A stretch of 58,958 nt of DNA from CAVRZR01 sp964354215 (GTDB lineage Bacteria; Actinomycetota; Coriobacteriia; Anaerosomatales; CAVRZR01). Each line of letters opens with the position of its first letter. Position 1 is the stretch's first letter. Under the pieces are notes generated by a model. The model made no database searches, was not told the origin of the DNA, and saw only the letters and a program-made list of their open reading frames with translations. The stretch covers positions 1 through 58,958 of the forward strand of contig CAYGYT010000009.1 of assembly GCA_964354215.1 (NCBI GenBank), written 5' to 3'. Position numbers and translations under genes: made by a program. This document shows, one piece after another, positions 9,113 through 17,107 of the stretch.

Positions 9113-10872
9113 CCAATCGCGCACGGCGGTGGGCGAACTCCTACCGGGGCCGCCTGGTACTCGGGTACGCACTGGTTGTGGCGGTCTTTGGCATCGCGTG
9201 GGCTTGGAGCCTCTTCGGCCCGCTGACGAATGCGCTTGTCGAGCAGCAGACGCGAAGCTTGACCACGGTCGCCGACGCGGGCGCCGCCATGGCTGGCGAG
9301 TCGGATCTCGGATGGCAGGAGATCACGGACGCACTTGGGACTCGCTCGAACGTACGCGTCACGATCGTCGCTGCCGACGGCACCGTGCTTGCCGACTCGC
9401 GTGATGACCCCACCGAGATGGACAATCATGCGAACCGGCCGGAGATCGCCGCTGCGCTCGAGAACCGGATCGGGAAGGCCCAGCGGGTCTCGCGCACGGA
9501 AGGCACCGAACAGCTGTACGTGGCGGTTCCGGCCTCACGAGCCGGAGCGCGCGTCGCCGTTCGCGCCTCCGAACGCGTGGCGAGCATCGAGCGTCTCATA
9601 GTGAGATCTCGTCGACTCGGCGTGCTGCTTCTGGTACTCGCACTCGCACTCGCTGTCGTCATCGCGGCCGCGGTGAGCAGGAGCCTCGCGGACCCCGTGC
9701 AGCGTCTTGCCTCGGCGGCCGAGCGCATGGCAGCGGGCGATCTGGGCGTCGAGATCCCTCGGCCTTCCGGCGAACTCGGCGTACTCGGCGACTCGCTTGC
9801 CGAGCTGCGCAGGCAGATGCGTGCGCGGATCGAGGACCTCGAGGCGGAGCAGCGAAGCATGCGGTCCGTGTTGGACGGACTCGACGACGCCGTCTTCCTG
9901 CTGCACGGCGACCTGATCCAGTTTGCCAACCGAGCTGCGAGCGAGCTCTTCAGGATGCCCGTAGGCGGCTGGCGGAATCACGACCTCGACTCGGCCGAGC
10001 TGCCCGCTTCCTTGACGGCGCGCATCATGGAACTGCTTGGCGCACCCGAGCCGTTTGCCGAGGAGCTGAGCCCCGATCCCACCGGGCGCACGCTCCGTCT
10101 GGCCGTCGTTCCGCTCAATGAGAGCGACACCGGACCTCGTACGCTCGTCGTGATCTCGGACGTGACGGAGCGTGCGCGCCTGGACCGTGTGAGACGCGAT
10201 TTCGTGGCGAACGCAAGCCACGAGCTCAAGACGCCGGTCGCGGGAATCCAGCTGCTGGCGGAGTCGGTGGCTCACGCTGCTGCAGACGGCGACGAGGGGC
10301 AGGCGCTGGCATTCGCGCGGCAGATCGAGGAGCATTCGTCGCGCCTGCAGCGGCTTGTGAAGGACCTGCTCGATCTCTCCCGTCTCGAGAGCGCAGCGAT
10401 GCCCGACACGATCACCGACGTTCGTGAGGTCGTGCGCAACGCATTGACAGGACACAGCTCGGCCGCCGCAGGCAGGGACCTTACTCTCGAGTTCGACGAC
10501 TCCTCGACCGCGACCGAAGACGTCTACGTGAAGGCGGACTCGACCGATTTCGCGGTTGCCATCGACAATCTGCTCGACAACGCCATCACCTACACCGAGC
10601 GCGGTGGCGTGCGAATCGAGCTCGAGGCCGATGCAGACGCGGTGCGTCTGAGCGTCGTGGACACGGGAATCGGCATCCCCGAGAAGGACCTTCCACGCAT
10701 CTTCGAGCGCTTCTACCGGGTCGACCGCGCCCGCTCGCGCGACAGTGGCGGGACCGGTCTGGGGCTTGCGCTCGTGCGGCATATGGTGGAGCACTCTGGA
10801 GGTACTGTCTCTGTCGAGTCAGAGCTCGGCTCCGGCTCTCGATTCACGCTGAGCTTCGTACGGGCCCGCTAG
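9109..10872 (+). CDS. phoR: PhoR-type sensor histidine kinase
   Basis: This 587-residue membrane kinase has a first membrane segment at about 15-37, an extracellular sensor region (about 38-165), and a second segment at about 167-192. A HAMP linker (to about 245), a PAS-like region (about 255-350), a HisKA domain and a HATPase_c domain follow. The phosphorylated His371 sits in FVANASHELKTPVAG. ATP-binding motifs are NLLDNAITYT, DTGIGIP, RIFERFYRVD and GTGLGLAL. It begins in an ATGA overlap with the response regulator. In phosphate systems PhoR senses transporter state through PstB and PhoU; no phoU is seen here. Confidence 0.92.
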   Translation: MTNRARRWANSYRGRLVLGYALVVAVFGIAWAWSLFGPLTNALVEQQTRSLTTVADAGAAMAGESDLGWQEITDALGTRSNVRVTIVAADGTVLADSRDDPTEMDNHANRPEIAAALENRIGKAQRVSRTEGTEQLYVAVPASRAGARVAVRASERVASIERLIVRSRRLGVLLLVLALALAVVIAAAVSRSLADPVQRLASAAERMAAGDLGVEIPRPSGELGVLGDSLAELRRQMRARIEDLEAEQRSMRSVLDGLDDAVFLLHGDLIQFANRAASELFRMPVGGWRNHDLDSAELPASLTARIMELLGAPEPFAEELSPDPTGRTLRLAVVPLNESDTGPRTLVVISDVTERARLDRVRRDFVANASHELKTPVAGIQLLAESVAHAAADGDEGQALAFARQIEEHSSRLQRLVKDLLDLSRLESAAMPDTITDVREVVRNALTGHSSAAAGRDLTLEFDDSSTATEDVYVKADSTDFAVAIDNLLDNAITYTERGGVRIELEADADAVRLSVVDTGIGIPEKDLPRIFERFYRVDRARSRDSGGTGLGLALVRHMVEHSGGTVSVESELGSGSRFTLSFVRAR

Positions 10873-10897
10873 GCCCGGCGCGTCAACCGCTCGCCTT

Positions 10898-11821
10898 CTA
10901 GGCCCAGAGCCTGAAGCGAACGTAGCGGAGCATTTCAGCGGCGACGTTGATGCCGGTGGCTTTCTCGAAACCCTCGAAGCCGGGCGCGGAGTTCACCTCG
11001 ATAACCGCGTGTCCCTCGGCGGTCCTCACCAAGTCGACACCCGCCACGTCAAGACCCATGACCTCGGTCGCCCGGAGCGAAGGCCACTCAAGGTCCTCCG
11101 TCAACGGACAGGACTCGACCTGCGCGCCCTGGTGTACGTTCGCCCGGAATCGGCCGAGCTTGGCCGCGCGCTTCATGGCGCCCAGAACGCGGCCGCCTAC
11201 GACGAGCACGCGGACGTCGGTCCCTGGCTCGTGATTGACGTACTCCTGGATGAGGAGCGTCTGATTGAGCGCCCACACGGTCTCGAGGGAGGCCTGGATC
11301 TCGTCAATGTCCCGGCCGAGCATCACTCCCTTGCCGTGTGTGCCCGAGAGCAGCTTGAGGATCACCGGAGGGCCACCGACAAGCCGAACCATCTTGGCAA
11401 CGTCGGAAGGCTGGCGAGCGAGCACGGTCCTGGGGAGAGGCACACCCGCGGCCGCCAGGAGCTGGTGAGCCAGCAACTTGTCGCGCGCGGCCATGATTGC
11501 GTCCGAGGAGTTCACCACCAGTACGCCAGGCGTCGATTCGAACTGCCGTATGACAGCTCGCGCGAACACAGTGGTGTCGCTGCCCGTCCGGGGTACCACC
11601 GCAGCTGGGACTTGCAGTGGCCGGGTGCGGTAGTACGTCCTAGGTTCGCCCGAGTGGACCAGTAGATCGAAATGCTGCGGATCCAGCCAGGACACGCGCA
11701 AGCCCAGCGCTCCGGACTCGGATTCGAATCTCACGCGACTGTATGGCCGGCGCTCATCGGACAGGAAGGCTACGGCCAGCGCACTCGGAGGGCGCCCGCC
11801 GCGCTCTCCGAGTGCGATCAC
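10898..11821 (-). CDS. RimK-family ATP-grasp ligase
   Basis: This is a 307-residue ATP-grasp enzyme. A short N-terminal domain (about 1-110) precedes the ATP-grasp core, with ARDKLLAHQLLAAAGVPLP, the phosphate-binding loop KLLSGTHGKGVML, IQEYVNHEPGTDVRVLVVGG, and the metal ligands in AVIEVNSAPGFEGFEKATG. RimK relatives add glutamate or similar residues to a protein C-terminus or small molecule; the substrate here is unknown. I chose GTG at 11821, which follows GGAAGAGCGGG; the frame runs open to 11887 and overlaps the truncated Ada-like gene. Both may be transcribed from the Pho-type array at 12259-12302. Confidence 0.85.
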   Translation of the reverse strand: MIALGERGGRPPSALAVAFLSDERRPYSRVRFESESGALGLRVSWLDPQHFDLLVHSGEPRTYYRTRPLQVPAAVVPRTGSDTTVFARAVIRQFESTPGVLVVNSSDAIMAARDKLLAHQLLAAAGVPLPRTVLARQPSDVAKMVRLVGGPPVILKLLSGTHGKGVMLGRDIDEIQASLETVWALNQTLLIQEYVNHEPGTDVRVLVVGGRVLGAMKRAAKLGRFRANVHQGAQVESCPLTEDLEWPSLRATEVMGLDVAGVDLVRTAEGHAVIEVNSAPGFEGFEKATGINVAAEMLRYVRFRLWA

Positions 11822-11870
11822 CCCGCTCTTCCTTGATGCGGCAATCCCGCCGTGCGAGGGGTGTGGTCTC

Positions 11871-12182
11871 TCAGGCGCTGCGCGCAACCGACGTCCCCTT
11901 CAGGTCCAACGGGAATCCCGCTGAATCACCCGAGGCCTGCTGGTGAAAGCGCCGCACGACTGCATCCACCCATGCTCGGCGCAAGCCAGCGTCCGGTGCG
12001 AGAGCCGCCTCGCGGAAGCGCACTCTCAGCTCGCGCACGAGGTCGACGTCACTCCCCGCGAAACAGACATCCACGACGCCGCGTTCGCTCATGACAACCG
12101 CGGCGCATCCGCCAAGGAGCGGCACGCAGGCGTACCGTAACGGGTGTTCTGAGCTGGCTGTACTTTGCGTGGAACCAGGCAT
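11871..12182 (-). pseudogene. Truncated Ada/Ogt O6-alkylguanine transferase (N-terminal subdomain only)
   Basis: The 103-residue product from ATG 12182 resembles the N-terminal ribonuclease-like subdomain of Ada/Ogt. It has YACVPLLGGCAAVVMSERGV, a following helix VRELRVRFREAAL, WVDAVVRRF and the linker PLDLKGTSVARSA. In intact proteins this linker reads like LDLRGTAFQQRVW. It stops exactly there, so the DNA-binding helix and the catalytic PCHRV cysteine are absent. I translated the other two minus frames just downstream and did not find the missing domain. It is either a pseudogene or a retained fragment of unknown use. Confidence 0.6.
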
Positions 12183-12258
12183 CGCGTCTCCGCGTAGGTC
12201 GGAAGATGAGCGACCGGCGTCTGATTGCGCAAGCTCAGTGTGGTGGACTACAACGTCC

Positions 12259-12302
12259 GGTTGGTTGCACCGTCGTGATAAGACCGCAACTTCGGTGTGA
12301 CA
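12259..12302 (-). promoter_or_regulatory. Candidate Pho-box array upstream of the ada-fragment/rimK unit
   Basis: Reading the minus strand, four contiguous 11-mers are in phase: TGTCACACCGA (12302-12292), AGTTGCGGTCT, TATCACGACGG (12280-12270) and TGCAACCAACC (12269-12259). The first resembles the TTTTACACCGG unit and the last matches the TGCAACCAC unit of the pstS and phoA promoters. It sits 77 bp upstream of the ATG at 12182. Confidence 0.5.
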
Positions 12303-12379
12303 GCCCGTGCCCCCGTCTCGCGTGTCCAGACTCGCTCGTCGACGCCAGCGAGCCAACGCCCCGGAATGTCACTAACTGT

Positions 12380-12970
12380 CTAAGCACCCCCGCAGCGTCG
12401 CCGATGCGAAGATGTCAGCACGACCTGTCGACTTGATGCGACCTCGAGCGCTGCGCACCGCGCTCTAACGGCCCGAAGACCGGATTCGGTGATCCGGGAC
12501 CCGTCCAGCTCCACATGGAGCATCGTGTCGGTCCAGGCGGCGTAGAAGCCCTCGATGTCCGACCCGAATCGAGCGTCTGCAGCCTCGGCGAAACGGACCA
12601 GTGCGGTTAGCCAGAGAATGCGCGTCCTGTCGGCGTCGGGGACGAGCGACCAGACGATGCCGGAATCGTAGCCAAGCGAGTGCTTGGACAGGTCTTCCAC
12701 CGCTTCAATCACCAGGACGTCGTGAGCCGGAAGCGTGGCCATCGTGGCCTGAAGGAGGACCGCGCTGGTCGCCCCCGCAACCAGATGCCCGTGCCGGCAG
12801 TCTCGGAGCTCAACAGCAAGAGCCAGCAGTTCGCGGTCATCAGTCGATAGCCCGTGAAGCGGAGCGAGCGACACGAACAGTTCCTCCGCAAGGGCGACGA
12901 ATGCGGTTCGCCGACCTGTCGTGATCGGGGAATCGAGCTTCGACCAGTCCGACGCAGCCTTCCCAGACAT
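12380..12970 (-). CDS. Stand-alone degenerate HD-domain protein resembling the Ppx/GppA C-terminus
   Basis: This 196-residue protein aligns along its length with the C-terminal HD region of the Ppx/GppA protein at 24743-26323. LAEELFVSLAPLHGLSTDDRELLALA matches the helix before the HD motif, written here as key parts LFVSLAPLHGL and DDRELL. TALVRFAEAADA corresponds to AAFLRLADGLDR, and MLHVELDGSRI to LVLTLEGDGPF. The metal motif LHDVGYH is replaced by LRDCRHG and the YHRG motif by LSKHSLG, so catalysis is unlikely. The ATG follows GGGAGGTATGC. Its place among phosphate genes suggests a regulatory role in polyphosphate or ppGpp metabolism; this is inference. Confidence 0.6.
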   Translation of the reverse strand: MSGKAASDWSKLDSPITTGRRTAFVALAEELFVSLAPLHGLSTDDRELLALAVELRDCRHGHLVAGATSAVLLQATMATLPAHDVLVIEAVEDLSKHSLGYDSGIVWSLVPDADRTRILWLTALVRFAEAADARFGSDIEGFYAAWTDTMLHVELDGSRITESGLRAVRARCAALEVASSRQVVLTSSHRRRCGGA

Positions 12971-13363
12971 GCATACCTCCCGTAGGCGGGGAACACGTCC
13001 AGAACGTCGAAGTCCGGCTGCGTTGACTGGTGCGGGACGTCCTGTGCCGAGGATGCCCGCCGTGCGTGGACGGCGCTACCCCTCAAAGGGACAAGCAACA
13101 GACTTTTTGCAGGCCTGGAACGGAGCGTTCACAGGCGTCGATCCGCCACCTGACGCCGAGCTCGGCGACCGTCGATACAGTCGTGGGATCGGCCGTGAAC
13201 CCGCTTCGTCACGGGAGACGGTGCGGTCGGCCCCGAGGACCCGTCTGTCGACCGGGGCGGATCCGGCCCGTTTGCGTACTCCTTACGTTTCGCGCACCGA
13301 ACTGCAACCACGCGACGTCGACCGGTCCGTAGGGTGAGCCCACGCCTTCGAAAGGGGTTCTCC
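12971..13363. other. Divergent intergenic region, 393 bp
   Basis: This gap separates the minus-strand HD-like gene from the plus-strand PLD-like gene. It holds no convincing gene. Two Pho-like words are visible on the plus strand: GTTCACAGGCG at 13127-13137, close to GTTCACCGGCG in the second pst promoter, and TGCAACCACGC at 13303-13313. Confidence 0.5.
13292..13313 (+). promoter_or_regulatory. Candidate Pho-type element upstream of the PLD-like gene
   Basis: GCGCACCGAAC (13292-13302) is followed directly by TGCAACCACGC (13303-13313), 51 bases before the ATG at 13364. The second 11-mer shares nine bases, TGCAACCAC, with the element before phoA and pstS. The first half is weaker. Confidence 0.4.
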
Positions 13364-14062
13364 ATGCTGACGGTGATCGGTCTCATCCACGATTGGGAGT
13401 GGGTCTTGCTCGTCGCCGTCGTCGTGCTCGAGTCGACGATTCTCGTTCACGCGCTTCGAGAGGCGCGAGAGCGCAAACACCTGGTAGCCGAGATGCGCGA
13501 TACCCGGGTGGAGTTGGGTCGCGAGTCGTACATTGCGATGAAGCGCGAAGCCCTCGAAGCGGCCGAGGACTACTGCTGCTTCGTGAGCCATACGGCCAAC
13601 GCCGACCTCGCCGTTGCAGGTGAGGACGTCTCTCGGCTGTACTCCAGAGGCGTCGACTACCGGTGCATCACCGGGAACGAGCCGGGGCACCTGCGGGACA
13701 TGTTCGAGCAGCATCGCCGAGGCGTGCAGGTGCGAGTGAACCCGACGGTGTCCGTCTCCACGTTCCGGTTCCACGTGTGGGACGGTCAGGGGGCAGTTCT
13801 CGCGTTCTCAGACGAAGCCGACGAGATGGACGTTCGCGGCATCCGCGCGGTGAACCCCTACTTCGCACGTATACTGCGCCAGCACTTCGACTCGATGTGG
13901 GAGCAGAGTCGCCCGTGGCACGAGTGGGCCGCGATGCTGCTGGCACAGGTGAGTGGACCGGAGACCGAGTCGCCGGTGGACGAACTCGCCGACCAGTGGG
14001 AGCTCCCTGATCGCGAACGCGACGAGCTCGACGAACTCATGCGTGCAGCTCACGCCAGCTAG
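13364..14062 (+). CDS. Membrane-anchored protein with PLD-fold (TrmB C-terminal-like) domain
   Basis: This 232-residue protein has one N-terminal membrane segment (about 7-25), a charged helical linker, then a domain at about 60-195. That domain resembles the non-catalytic phospholipase-D-like domain of TrmB-type regulators: an RGVDYRCITG strand, HLRDMFEQHRRGVQVRV, a VWDGQGAVLAFSDE turn, and VNPYFARILRQHFDSMWEQS at the end. HKD catalytic motifs are not seen, so binding or sensing is more likely than hydrolysis. ATG 13364 follows GAAAGGGG; an upstream GTG at 13334 is less likely. A TGCAACCAC element in its leader suggests phosphate control. Confidence 0.6.
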   Translation: MLTVIGLIHDWEWVLLVAVVVLESTILVHALREARERKHLVAEMRDTRVELGRESYIAMKREALEAAEDYCCFVSHTANADLAVAGEDVSRLYSRGVDYRCITGNEPGHLRDMFEQHRRGVQVRVNPTVSVSTFRFHVWDGQGAVLAFSDEADEMDVRGIRAVNPYFARILRQHFDSMWEQSRPWHEWAAMLLAQVSGPETESPVDELADQWELPDRERDELDELMRAAHAS

Positions 14063-14097
14063 GCACCCCGGTTACCGCGCAGCGCCGGCTCTCGCCG

Positions 14098-14305
14098 CAG
14101 TCGTCGATCATGGGGGACTGGTTGACTTGGACGCGCGTGGCCGAGGTCGCCGAAGCGGCGATGCGCAGGATGCGTGCCGAGTCCTCGTGCGATCAGTTGC
14201 GGCGGTTCAATCGCACAGAACGTATGGTCCGAACAGGGCCCGATTCAACACCGCCGAGAAGCGCAGCGTCAACTTCTCCTGTATCGCCGCGGGCTGGAGG
14301 TCCCT
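14098..14305 (-). repeat. Diverged repeat, copy A (internally deleted)
   Basis: Read on the minus strand, this segment aligns with plus-strand 21303-21720. Shared landmarks in order are GCGGCGATAC, AGAAGTT-AC, ACGTTCT, a TGA followed by CCGCCGCA-CTGA, and GTCGCCGAAGCGG read in reverse (14144-14156). About 45 bp at 14137-14181 are roughly 80% identical to copy B by eye. Relative to copy B, about 190 bp are missing in the middle. Confidence 0.6.
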
Positions 14306-14457
14306 GCTCACAGATGGTTCTACGCGGCCAGTGCAGCGAGCGCGTCGTCCGTGTGAGATGGGGAAGGCTGCCAAGGCGCCGCGCCACAAGCCGCCTCCTC
14401 GCGGCGCACGGGCGTTAACGCCAGCTTTCGCGGATTCTCACATTCCTGACCGAACGT

Positions 14458-14479
14458 TCTAACTCCGGTGCAACCACTT
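14458..14479 (+). promoter_or_regulatory. Pho box upstream of alkaline phosphatase
   Basis: Two phased 11-mers, TCTAACTCCGG (14458-14468) and TGCAACCACTT (14469-14479), lie 113 bases before the phoA start. The pair matches TCTTTCACCGG/TGCAACCACCT in the second pst promoter and TGTAACACCCG/TGCAACCACCG in the first. Confidence 0.65.
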
Positions 14480-14592
14480 GTCGCCCGGGGCCTCGTACAA
14501 ATGAGACACACCAGTCAACGCCTCCAAATGGGGGGCACGGGCCGCATCGCCTTGGCATGCGAGTGGCCCAATCGAGGAGGAGGACACGCAGG

Positions 14593-16152
14593 ATGGCAGA
14601 CAACCGCTCCGCTCCCAAGGGTCCGACGCGTCGCGAGGTGCTCGCCGGCGTCGGTGCGGCCGCAATGTTGGCGATGATTCCCGGTGCCGCCAGCGCGGTC
14701 GAACTCATCGACCAGAAGGGCTCGCCAAAGAGCTGCATCTTCCTTGTCGGCGATGGTATGCCGCTCGGCGTCATCCGCGCGATGCACGAGACGGCGACGC
14801 GTGTATTCGGCGAGGCGGGCACGGCGCTCTACGACCTCATGGACGACCGGAAGACGATCGCGAGCTACATGGGTACTGCGAGCCTGTCGAGCATCGTCAC
14901 CGACTCCGCTCCCGCGTCTGCAGCCTGGTCGACGGGCTCCAAGACCAACAACGGCATGCTCGCCACGCTCCCGGACGGCACCCCGCTCAAGACCATCATG
15001 GAGATCCTGAAGCGGCGCGGGCTCGCGACCGGTCTCGTGACCACGACGCGCGTCACGCACGCAACGCCGGCAGCCTGGGTCTCGCACAACAAGAACAGGG
15101 ACCTCGAGTACAACATCGCGATCGACTACTACAACTTCCGGCCGGACGTTCTGCTCGGCGGTGGCACGAAGTACTTCCTGCCCGCCTCAGAAAACGGCAA
15201 CCGCAACCTGTTCGACGAGTTCGCGGCCGCCGGCTACGACGTGCTCAGGTCCAGGAACGATCTGCTGAACTTGCCTGTCTCGGAGAAGAGGATCGTGGGC
15301 ACGTTCAACAACTCCCATGTGAGTTACTTCGTCGACCGCAAGAACACGCCGGCGCTGTTCGACCAGGAACCGTCACTGCCCGAGATGACGACGGTCGCCC
15401 TCAATCGCCTGTCTCGCAACCGCAAGGGCTTCATCCTTCAGGTCGAGGCAGGCCGCATCGATCATGCGGCCCACGCGAACGACGCGTGGGGCTCGATCCT
15501 CGACACATACGAGATGGACCTCACACTCCGCGTGATCCGCGACTACATGGCCATGAATCCCAACACGCTCCTCATCATCACCTCGGATCACGGGAACTCG
15601 GGGTGGGGCGTCAACGGCACCGGTCCCGGCTACAACGACGCCACGACGGCGCTCCAGAAGTACCAGACCATCACCGCGTCGTGGGAGAAGATCTCCCCGA
15701 TGCTCAGGGGCAAGAACCTCACGGAGATCAAGGCGATCTTGAACACCTACACGGGCTTCAGCGATCTCACGGACCCAGAAGCCCAGATGATCTACGACTC
15801 GCTGCAGCCGGGCTTCAAGCACTACCCCGGCGATTTCGGCTACCTCGCCGAGACGCAGCTCGGTCGTATCTTCGCCCACAACGACTCGTCGCTCGGTATC
15901 CGTCGTGGCAACGTCGCCTTCACGTCGAACAACCACACCGCCGAGGACCAGATCGTGCTCGTCTACGGCAAGAACGCGCACTCGCTCGGCGTCAAGGCCT
16001 ACATCGACAACACCGACCTGTTCCGCGTCATGTGCAAGTACTTCTGTGTCGACTACACCAACCCGACCCTGAGTGCGGCACAGGCCCAGAAGCACGTGGT
16101 ACGTCTCAGCGAGTCGGAGTGGGCCAGGTCGATGAAGCTGCACGTCTCCTAG
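14593..16152 (+). CDS. phoA: Tat-exported alkaline phosphatase (PhoA family)
   Basis: This 519-residue phosphomonoesterase releases phosphate from organic esters outside the cell. The N-terminus has a Tat signal (TRREVLAGVGAAAML), so it is exported folded. Family motifs are VGDGM with a metal Asp, the nucleophile Ser105 in TDSAPASAAW, THATPAAW, EAGRIDHAAH, ITSDHGN, and a distal His in NNHTAEDQ. ATG 14593 is behind GAGGAGGAGGA; an upstream ATG at 14557 is unlikely. A Pho box and a strong terminator bracket the gene, so it is likely a monocistronic, phosphate-starvation-induced unit. Confidence 0.93.
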   Translation: MADNRSAPKGPTRREVLAGVGAAAMLAMIPGAASAVELIDQKGSPKSCIFLVGDGMPLGVIRAMHETATRVFGEAGTALYDLMDDRKTIASYMGTASLSSIVTDSAPASAAWSTGSKTNNGMLATLPDGTPLKTIMEILKRRGLATGLVTTTRVTHATPAAWVSHNKNRDLEYNIAIDYYNFRPDVLLGGGTKYFLPASENGNRNLFDEFAAAGYDVLRSRNDLLNLPVSEKRIVGTFNNSHVSYFVDRKNTPALFDQEPSLPEMTTVALNRLSRNRKGFILQVEAGRIDHAAHANDAWGSILDTYEMDLTLRVIRDYMAMNPNTLLIITSDHGNSGWGVNGTGPGYNDATTALQKYQTITASWEKISPMLRGKNLTEIKAILNTYTGFSDLTDPEAQMIYDSLQPGFKHYPGDFGYLAETQLGRIFAHNDSSLGIRRGNVAFTSNNHTAEDQIVLVYGKNAHSLGVKAYIDNTDLFRVMCKYFCVDYTNPTLSAAQAQKHVVRLSESEWARSMKLHVS

Positions 16153-16210
16153 CCGCGCACGCGCACTGCGTAGTCCCGCAACGTCGAACTGAAGCGCGGC
16201 AGTTGTTCGG

Positions 16211-16234
16211 AGGGCCCCGCCTGTGCGGGGCCCT
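16211..16234 (+). terminator. Rho-independent-type hairpin after phoA
   Basis: A perfect 10-bp GC stem (16211-16220 with 16225-16234) encloses the loop CTGT. It lies 58 bases after the phoA stop and lacks a U tract. Confidence 0.65.
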
Positions 16235-16370
16235 CGCCGTCCGCTCGAAACCAGGGTGCCTCCAGCGCCAGCGGTGGCGTCGTTCGGCGCAGTAGGTGAT
16301 GGTCCCTCGCGTTGTGCTCGTCGCAAGCGCTTCGCGCCTGCCGGCTGGCGATCCACTGGAAGCCAGGGTC

Positions 16371-16409
16371 TTGACATACTCGTCAGTCACATGTCAGTAT
16401 AGACTGACA
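16371..16409 (+). promoter_or_regulatory. Promoter and ArsR-type operator
   Basis: TTGACA at 16371-16376 is a consensus -35. The perfect palindrome TGTCAGT-ATAG-ACTGACA (16392-16409) covers the expected -10 region (CAGTAT at 16395-16400). The arrangement suggests repression by the ArsR protein encoded 15 bases downstream. Confidence 0.7.
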
Positions 16410-16423
16410 CGTGAAGGAGTGAG

Positions 16424-16762
16424 ATGACAGACGACCGGACAGGGGACGAGCTGCTGCAGGTGCTGAGCGCCCTGGCGAACCCCCACCGGCTGCGGATCCT
16501 CGCAGCGCTGAGCGAGCGGGAGTCGTACGTGAGCGAGCTCGCGCGCGAACTCGGCATTGGCCGTCCTCTCCTTCACATGCACCTTCAAACGCTGGAGAAG
16601 GCGGGGCTCGTGGTCGGACGCCACGAGATCTCCGAGGACGGCAAGGCGCTTCGCTTCTACACGGTGACGGACTTCGATGAACGCCTCACGTCACAACGCA
16701 TCACCGAGGCGACGAAGACCCTGAGCGCGGAGGGCGAGCCAAGAGGGAGGATGAAGAAATGA
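16424..16762 (+). CDS. ArsR-family winged-helix transcriptional regulator
   Basis: This 112-residue regulator has the ArsR fold: ALANPHRLRILAAL, the recognition region VSELARELGIGRPLLHMHLQTLEKAGLV, then a wing and a polar tail. No cysteine metal site is present, so it is not an arsenic sensor of the classic type. Proteins with this sequence style often regulate DUF4386 or membrane-protein operons. The ATG follows GAAGGAGTGAG. It leads a six-gene operon, with an ATGA overlap to the next gene, and probably controls it through the palindrome just upstream. Confidence 0.85.
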   Translation: MTDDRTGDELLQVLSALANPHRLRILAALSERESYVSELARELGIGRPLLHMHLQTLEKAGLVVGRHEISEDGKALRFYTVTDFDERLTSQRITEATKTLSAEGEPRGRMKK

Positions 16763-17079
16763 GCATCGGATGGCCAGGAGCGATCGTTCTCGCGACGCTC
16801 ATCATCGGCATCGTCGGGGTGATCGGCACCCGCATGGCCGCGCGCGCCGGCATCGACGCCGAGGAGATCAAGGGGAGGTACACGGAGCAGTACCAGACAC
16901 TCGCCGACGACTACGCCAAGCTCGCGCGGGAGACCCGCGAGGCCCAGGCGGCCATACGCGCTGACATCGCGACGCTGCAGCGGCAAAGTGCCGAGGCGCA
17001 AGCCGCCGTCGTCGCCGACGTGAACCGGCTTGCGAACTCGGTCGAGTCCATCGAGACCATGATGCGCGACGTCGGCTAG
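16759..17079 (+). CDS. Small single-span membrane protein with coiled coil
   Basis: This 106-residue protein has one N-terminal membrane segment (about 5-24) and a long charged helix with coiled-coil character (about 35-100). The C-terminus SVESIETMMRDVG nearly equals that of the next gene product, SVESIEQMMRDVG, so the two are paralogs. No named family is recognised. ATGA overlap with the ArsR gene indicates tight co-translation. Confidence 0.75.
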   Translation: MSIGWPGAIVLATLIIGIVGVIGTRMAARAGIDAEEIKGRYTEQYQTLADDYAKLARETREAQAAIRADIATLQRQSAEAQAAVVADVNRLANSVESIETMMRDVG

Positions 17080-17107
17080 ACGCCGCGCAGGAGAGAAGGA
17101 GTTCGAG

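Larger units (their letters stand above)
14063..14592. other. 530-bp intergenic region with a repeat copy and the phoA promoter
   Basis: I see no protein gene here. It contains a decayed repeat copy on the minus strand (about 14098-14305) and, nearer the alkaline phosphatase gene, a two-unit Pho element at 14458-14479. Short reading frames in this stretch are interrupted or frameshifted and are not supported. Confidence 0.6.

Noticed and set aside
15373..16377. Minus-strand frame of 334 codons opposite phoA
   Set aside because: It is a shadow of the phoA codon pattern; the product is Arg/Val-rich without motifs.
16424..16762. Arsenic-resistance role for the ArsR-family gene
   Set aside because: The protein has no cysteine pair for As(III), and no ars transport gene follows; the name is only that of the fold family.
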